Notes under the pieces: model-generated
The model's input: only the letters and a program-made list of their open reading frames with translations
What the model was told of the DNA's origin: nothing
Database searches by the model: none
Shown: in pieces, positions 53,065 through 57,202 of the stretch
How the letters are laid out: each line of letters begins with the position of its first letter
How positions within the stretch are numbered: position 1 is the first letter of the stretch
Made by a program: the position numbers and the translations under genes
Assembly: GCF_015482765.1 (NCBI RefSeq)
Contig: NZ_JADMLB010000023.1
Coordinates: 1-57,202 of the forward strand
Length of the DNA: 57,202 nt
Source: Halodesulfovibrio sp.
GTDB lineage: Bacteria > Desulfobacterota > Desulfovibrionia > Desulfovibrionales > Desulfovibrionaceae
Reading direction: 5' to 3'

Positions 53065-53475
53065 ACAACTCTCACCTCTTCATGCCTCATACAAAGCAAC
53101 ACTGATTGACATCATCACTAGCCGATTCATTAGTTATAAACAGACTTACCTTAATAAATCTATTTAGTAATGGTTAAAAGAAAAAGAACGACAGTCAGCG
53201 CACACTTACAATATCTCGTAAAGTAAACACATTTTGTTTTGTAACCTCATACTGAATCTATACATAAATTAAACAAACAAGGTTGTTCAATCTATTTTGT
53301 TATAGTAATAATACACCTAACTACAATTTTTCCATTCAACAGAAATCATAGCTAGTTTTGAGTCTTCATTTTATTTTTTTACTGATCATAAAAGCAATTA
53401 GTAGATGAAGAGGGAGTAAACAATTCCATTTGGTATTGTATTCACCTCGTTAAATATTACTAAAGGGGGGCTGTT
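53065..53475. other. Divergent AT-rich region between LysR and adhesin genes
   Basis: The 411 bases hold no convincing gene. AAAGGGGGG ends five bases before the adhesin ATG and is its ribosome site. The region is strongly AT-rich and should contain both promoters; I could not pick a clear -35/-10 pair. Confidence 0.45.
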
Positions 53476-56400
53476 ATGGCAGATAACACAACAACTCAAA
53501 ATATTACATTATCTGTACCGGAAGCTGGTATAACTCGTGATATAGAAATTACGCCAGGTGATACACTCACGTTCGATTTTAATCCTAAACTTGTTCAGTA
53601 TGAACTTTCTGAAGACGGTGACTTGATTCTCACCTTTAAAAATGGGGGAGGGTACACGTTTAAAGGTTTTGCAGAGCTTGATGGCGATGTTAACGTTTCT
53701 GTTAACGGGCTTGTTGTTTCCATGGCGGATTTCTTAATAAATGTTGCTGATATTGAAACCGCGGCAGGAGGAGAAAAGTCCTTAACAAGTGGTCAACAGG
53801 GGTATGAAGAAGGGTTTGGCAGTACTCTTGAGGGGATAGACAACCTTACACTGGAAGGTGATGCGTTAACAACTCCAATCGATAGTAGTGGGTCTGACCT
53901 CCCTGACCAGCAAGCCTTTGACGTGACGGCTCCTGAAATTGGGCCGGTAGACCTTACAACGCCCTCGGATTCAGGAACGTTTAGTAATGACAATCTGACG
54001 AACATAGCTGCCCCAGTTTTTACTGGAACCTCTGAAGCTGGTTCCGTTATCACCATTTTTGCTAACGGAAGTCCTATTGGTACAACGACAACCGATGATA
54101 ATGGAAACTGGGAGTTTCAAGCCCCAACTCTCGAAGAAGGGCTCTACGATATTACAGCCACGTCTACAGATGACAGTGGTAATACCTCTGACCCAACGCC
54201 ACCATTATCAATTGAAATTGATTTAACTACACCTGTAACGCCGGACATAACCTTTACAGATAATCAGGACGATATCCCTGCCTATATCAACGCTGAGGAA
54301 GTAACGGGCGACGGCACCCCTACAACGACAGTAAATGTACGCGTACCGGATGGAGCACGTGCGGGGGATACTTTAGTTGTTACCTACAATGATATTAACG
54401 GGATTGACCAAACGGTAGCCACTGTTCTTACAACTCAACAAGTTACCAACGGTGTAAATCTTGAAGTTGAAGCGACTGGCGAATTTGAACTTACTGTCAA
54501 TGCAAGAGCATTTGACCCAGCCGGCAACGAAGGCGGAACCTCTACAGCAACAATACTTGTTGATACAATTCCTCCTGATGCACCTAACATTGATCTTCAA
54601 GTCGATTCAAGATTCGACAATGACGACTACACAAATGACGGGCACTTAACCTTTACCGGAGAGGCTGACTCCACGTTATCTTTCACGGTAGTTGACGAGT
54701 CAGGAAACAGCATTCCGACACCAACACAAACGACGTTAGTAAATGGTGAATTCACCTTCGATATGGATTCATTACCAGATGGTACGTACACAGTTGTCGC
54801 AACGTTAACAGACGCTGCGGGTAACACTTCCGCTCCGCAAACATTTAGCTATACTCTCGACCAAACAAATCCTGATTTGGTGACTATTAACGAAGCACTT
54901 CCAGAAATAAGTCAGGATGTTCCATTTGATCCAAGTCTAGGACTTTTTGTTGAGCAGCTAGACGCAGGAGAGCCTAATGTCACTTTCGAAATTATAGGTG
55001 GCAACGATGAAGGCTGGTTTACGCTAACGCCAGATGGCGAACTCTCGGTTACGGAAGCTGGCATCAACGCCGGTGTAATGAACTTTGAACAAGAAAACCT
55101 GGGAGATGGGCGAACCATCACCATTAAAACCACCGATCAGGCTGGAAACACAAGTGAAAGCGACTACACACTTAATGTCACAAATGTTAACGAACGCCCT
55201 GATGCAGCAGATTTTTCATACACATCAACCGTCGATGCCAACATCGGTTTACGAGCCAATTTCTATGCTTTCGATAATCAAACTGATTTACCTCCGGGCA
55301 TCCGTTGGACGCACAGAAATGCTTTTGACTACGTAGAAGCGCATATAAGTAATTCAGATACTCCTGCTGATGCTGCATTTATCGCAGGACAGCTTGACTT
55401 TGGCCTCCAAAGAGGAACTCTTGATACATTCGATGAGCTCAGCAACTTTATAGCTGGCAGCGGTTCTCAACTTGTTGACACCCGACCGGATGACAACTTT
55501 GACACATATGCAGACAGAGGTATCATAAAACTTGAAGGAAGTGCCTTCTTTGAAGGAGGAGAGCATCGTATACGTGTATACTCTGATGATGGTTTCCAAC
55601 TAAAAATTGACGGTGAAGTTGTCGCCAGTTTTTATAATGACAGAGCTCCCGGAACAACGACTGTCAACATTGGAGAACTAACTGAAGGGTACCACGACAT
55701 TGAGATTATCTACTGGGATCAGGGAGGCAGATACGTCCTGCGCGTAGAAGACTCCGTTCGACCTGATGGTGGCACATGGTCTGACTTTGAAGTAATTGGC
55801 AATAATGGTGGATCACCTAACACATTAGTACACAATCCTCTTGTCACAGCAGAAGATAATTCACTCACAATTGATACTGACTTGCTGCTTAGTGAGGCGA
55901 CTGACCCTGATCAAGGCACTACACTTGCGCTTGTTAATGATTCTCTTGAATTACGTGCTACCGTCAATGGTGTAGACATGACAGGAACGGATATAATCCC
56001 ACCTGTAACAGAAAATGGTATTACCTACACAAACGAAATTTCCGGCGTAGGTAAAATTGGTACCGACACTGACGGCAACATAGTTTTCACTCCTGCAGAA
56101 GATTACAAAGGCGAAGCATCGTTCACCTATCAAGTCATCGATGACGGCAGCCCTCAGCTTACATCCGACCCAGCGACAGTTACACTCAACGTAACTCCTG
56201 TGAACGACGCTCCAGAAGCTCTTGATACTGCTTCCTACGACGACGGTATAGAAGATCAGGCGCTTGTCATAACCAGAGCAGAATTATTAAACGATCTGGA
56301 CATACAAGATGTTGAAGATGGGCAGAATGTTTTATTAGATATTGCTGCAACGAACTCTAACATCAAAAGTATTACTTACGATCAAAATTCTGAAGAATTT

Positions 56401-57202
56401 ACAATCATTCCTAAAGAAAACTTTAACGGTGACGTTACATTACGCCTGTCAATTGAGGATCAAGACGGCGCAACCACGTATCGTGCGATTAATGCGAATT
56501 TTGACCCTGTTAACGATATTCCTACAGCCAATCTGACTGCTGATTTTGATACAGGCGTAGAAGATCAGACGCTCTACATCACCCGTGCTGATCTTATTTC
56601 AAGCCTGAATATCGATGATGTGGAAGACGGACAGAACGTCATCCTTGACCTGACTACAGCGAATCCGAATATCCAGAGTATCACCTATGATGCTGTGAAC
56701 GAGCAGTATGTCATTGAACCCGTTGAAAACTTCAATGGCGATGTGCAGTTCAATTTATCCATCACAGACCAAGAAGGTGCGTCTATTCAACGTACCATTG
56801 GTGCGACCTTCGATCCGGTCAATGATGTACCGACCGCTGACCTCACCACGACCTTTGATACTGGCGTAGAAGATCAGACACTCTACATCACCCGTGCTGA
56901 TCTTATTTCAAGCCTGAATATCGATGATGTGGAAGACGGACAGAACGTCATTCTTGATCTCACTACAACGAACCCGAATATCCAGAGCATCACATACGAT
57001 GCTGTGAACGAACAGTATGTCATTGAGCCCGTTGAAAACTTCAACGGTGATGTGCAGTTTAACTTGTCCATCACTGACCAAGAGGGCGCGTCCATTCAAC
57101 GTACCATTGGTGCGACTTTCGATCCGGTCAATGATGTGCCGACCGCTGACCTCACCACGAATTTTGATACTGGTGTGGAAGACCAGACGCTCTACATCAC
57201 CC
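53476..57202 (+). CDS. Giant repeat adhesin, T1SS-type, N-terminal part (runs off right edge)
   Basis: From ATG 53476 the frame stays open for 1242 codons to the window end. There is no signal peptide, as expected for type I secretion with a C-terminal signal (not in view). Residues 1-100 are a beta-rich head (D-I-E-I-T-P-G-D-T-L-T-F-D-F). Residues about 155-255 and 270-460 are bacterial Ig-like units (G-N-W-E-F-Q-A-P; D-A-A-G-N-T-S-A). A PA14-like domain spans about 590-760 (Y-S-D-D-G-F-Q-L-K-I-D-G). Cadherin/VCBS-like units with V-N-D-A-P follow, then 103-residue tandem repeats from 909. Composition is Asp/Thr/Gly-rich and nearly free of Cys. It should be exported to the cell surface for biofilm or host/particle attachment, like LapA or BapA proteins. 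Retention and secretion genes are not in this window. Confidence 0.88.
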   Translation, partial: MADNTTTQNITLSVPEAGITRDIEITPGDTLTFDFNPKLVQYELSEDGDLILTFKNGGGYTFKGFAELDGDVNVSVNGLVVSMADFLINVADIETAAGGEKSLTSGQQGYEEGFGSTLEGIDNLTLEGDALTTPIDSSGSDLPDQQAFDVTAPEIGPVDLTTPSDSGTFSNDNLTNIAAPVFTGTSEAGSVITIFANGSPIGTTTTDDNGNWEFQAPTLEEGLYDITATSTDDSGNTSDPTPPLSIEIDLTTPVTPDITFTDNQDDIPAYINAEEVTGDGTPTTTVNVRVPDGARAGDTLVVTYNDINGIDQTVATVLTTQQVTNGVNLEVEATGEFELTVNARAFDPAGNEGGTSTATILVDTIPPDAPNIDLQVDSRFDNDDYTNDGHLTFTGEADSTLSFTVVDESGNSIPTPTQTTLVNGEFTFDMDSLPDGTYTVVATLTDAAGNTSAPQTFSYTLDQTNPDLVTINEALPEISQDVPFDPSLGLFVEQLDAGEPNVTFEIIGGNDEGWFTLTPDGELSVTEAGINAGVMNFEQENLGDGRTITIKTTDQAGNTSESDYTLNVTNVNERPDAADFSYTSTVDANIGLRANFYAFDNQTDLPPGIRWTHRNAFDYVEAHISNSDTPADAAFIAGQLDFGLQRGTLDTFDELSNFIAGSGSQLVDTRPDDNFDTYADRGIIKLEGSAFFEGGEHRIRVYSDDGFQLKIDGEVVASFYNDRAPGTTTVNIGELTEGYHDIEIIYWDQGGRYVLRVEDSVRPDGGTWSDFEVIGNNGGSPNTLVHNPLVTAEDNSLTIDTDLLLSEATDPDQGTTLALVNDSLELRATVNGVDMTGTDIIPPVTENGITYTNEISGVGKIGTDTDGNIVFTPAEDYKGEASFTYQVIDDGSPQLTSDPATVTLNVTPVNDAPEALDTASYDDGIEDQALVITRAELLNDLDIQDVEDGQNVLLDIAATNSNIKSITYDQNSEEFTIIPKENFNGDVTLRLSIEDQDGATTYRAINANFDPVNDIPTANLTADFDTGVEDQTLYITRADLISSLNIDDVEDGQNVILDLTTANPNIQSITYDAVNEQYVIEPVENFNGDVQFNLSITDQEGASIQRTIGATFDPVNDVPTADLTTTFDTGVEDQTLYITRADLISSLNIDDVEDGQNVILDLTTTNPNIQSITYDAVNEQYVIEPVENFNGDVQFNLSITDQEGASIQRTIGATFDPVNDVPTADLTTNFDTGVEDQTLYIT
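56200..57202 (+). repeat. 309-bp tandem repeats in the adhesin gene
   Basis: Units begin at 56200, 56509, 56818 and 57127 (cut), each exactly 309 bases (103 codons), each opening V-N-D and holding G-V/I-E-D-Q and N-F-N-G-D-V. The first is diverged. The second and third differ at only about five residues but at many synonymous positions, with one shared stretch of more than 50 identical bases (about 56581-56641 and 56890-56950). The array continues beyond the window. Confidence 0.93.

Noticed and set aside
56200-57202. CRISPR array from regular repeats
   Set aside because: Repeats are 309 bases, contiguous, in frame and encode protein; there are no spacers or cas genes.

Overview
The window looks like chromosomal DNA of a low-GC (about 42% by eye) marine sulfate reducer of the Desulfovibrionaceae, Halodesulfovibrio or a near relative. 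The pointers are a porin of the Desulfovibrio homotrimeric type, a CFI-box domain, an EFR1-type flavodoxin-ferredoxin, and a set of multi-domain signalling proteins and anion transporters. This assignment is inference. No rRNA, tRNA or CRISPR array was seen.

Layout. (1) 1-1.2 kb: probable end of an IS3-family element, a doubtful small ORF, and an EFR1 flavodoxin-ferredoxin gene. (2) 1.4-7.0 kb: a ModF-like double ABC ATPase, a CinA-type MoCF-domain protein, a large MscS channel and a YgjV-type membrane protein. (3) 7.1-23.1 kb, all on the minus strand: a 13-gene pilus/secretion locus in the gene order of MSHA (mannose-sensitive haemagglutinin) pili. In transcription order it holds MshI-like PilM/PilN, PilO-like MshJ, PilP-like MshK, secretin MshL, ExeA/MshM ATPase, MshE extension ATPase, MshG platform, two paralogous major-type pilins around a FimT/GspH-like pseudopilin, a GspI-like pseudopilin, a 1240-residue prepilin/CFI-box/PilX-like fusion, and a prepilin peptidase. 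Two terminator hairpins lie inside it. (4) 23.5-27.5 kb: a GntR-controlled redox operon (GntR, ABM monooxygenase, nitroreductase, Old Yellow Enzyme) with the same palindrome in two promoters, then an SRPBCC-MerR pair behind a MerR-type promoter.

(5) 27.5-32 kb: a Ca2+/Na+ exchanger, a coiled-coil protein, an AI-2E / YqjD-like / YqjE-like envelope operon and methylglyoxal synthase. (6) 32-45 kb: a Cache chemoreceptor, a KefB-like antiporter, an RND efflux pair, and a c-di-GMP signalling pair (hybrid kinase plus REC-GGDEF). (7) 45-53 kb: a DASS anion transporter, a porin, a SpoIIE-type phosphatase, a CatB-like acetyltransferase, NfsB nitroreductase and a LysR regulator. (8) 53.5 kb to the end: the N-terminal 1242 codons of a giant T1SS-type adhesin with Ig-like, PA14-like and 309-bp tandem-repeat regions, cut by the window edge.

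Common theme. Several loci fit surface attachment under c-di-GMP control. The MSHA ATPase carries an N-terminal tandem motif like the c-di-GMP-binding MshEN domain, a diguanylate cyclase lies in the same window, and a large adhesin follows. The rest is envelope homeostasis and detoxification of electrophiles and nitro compounds. The most unusual object is the 1240-aa pilin fusion at 7906-11628. A one-base change in an A6 run would split it into two overlapping genes, so it may be a natural fusion, a slippage site or a sequence error.
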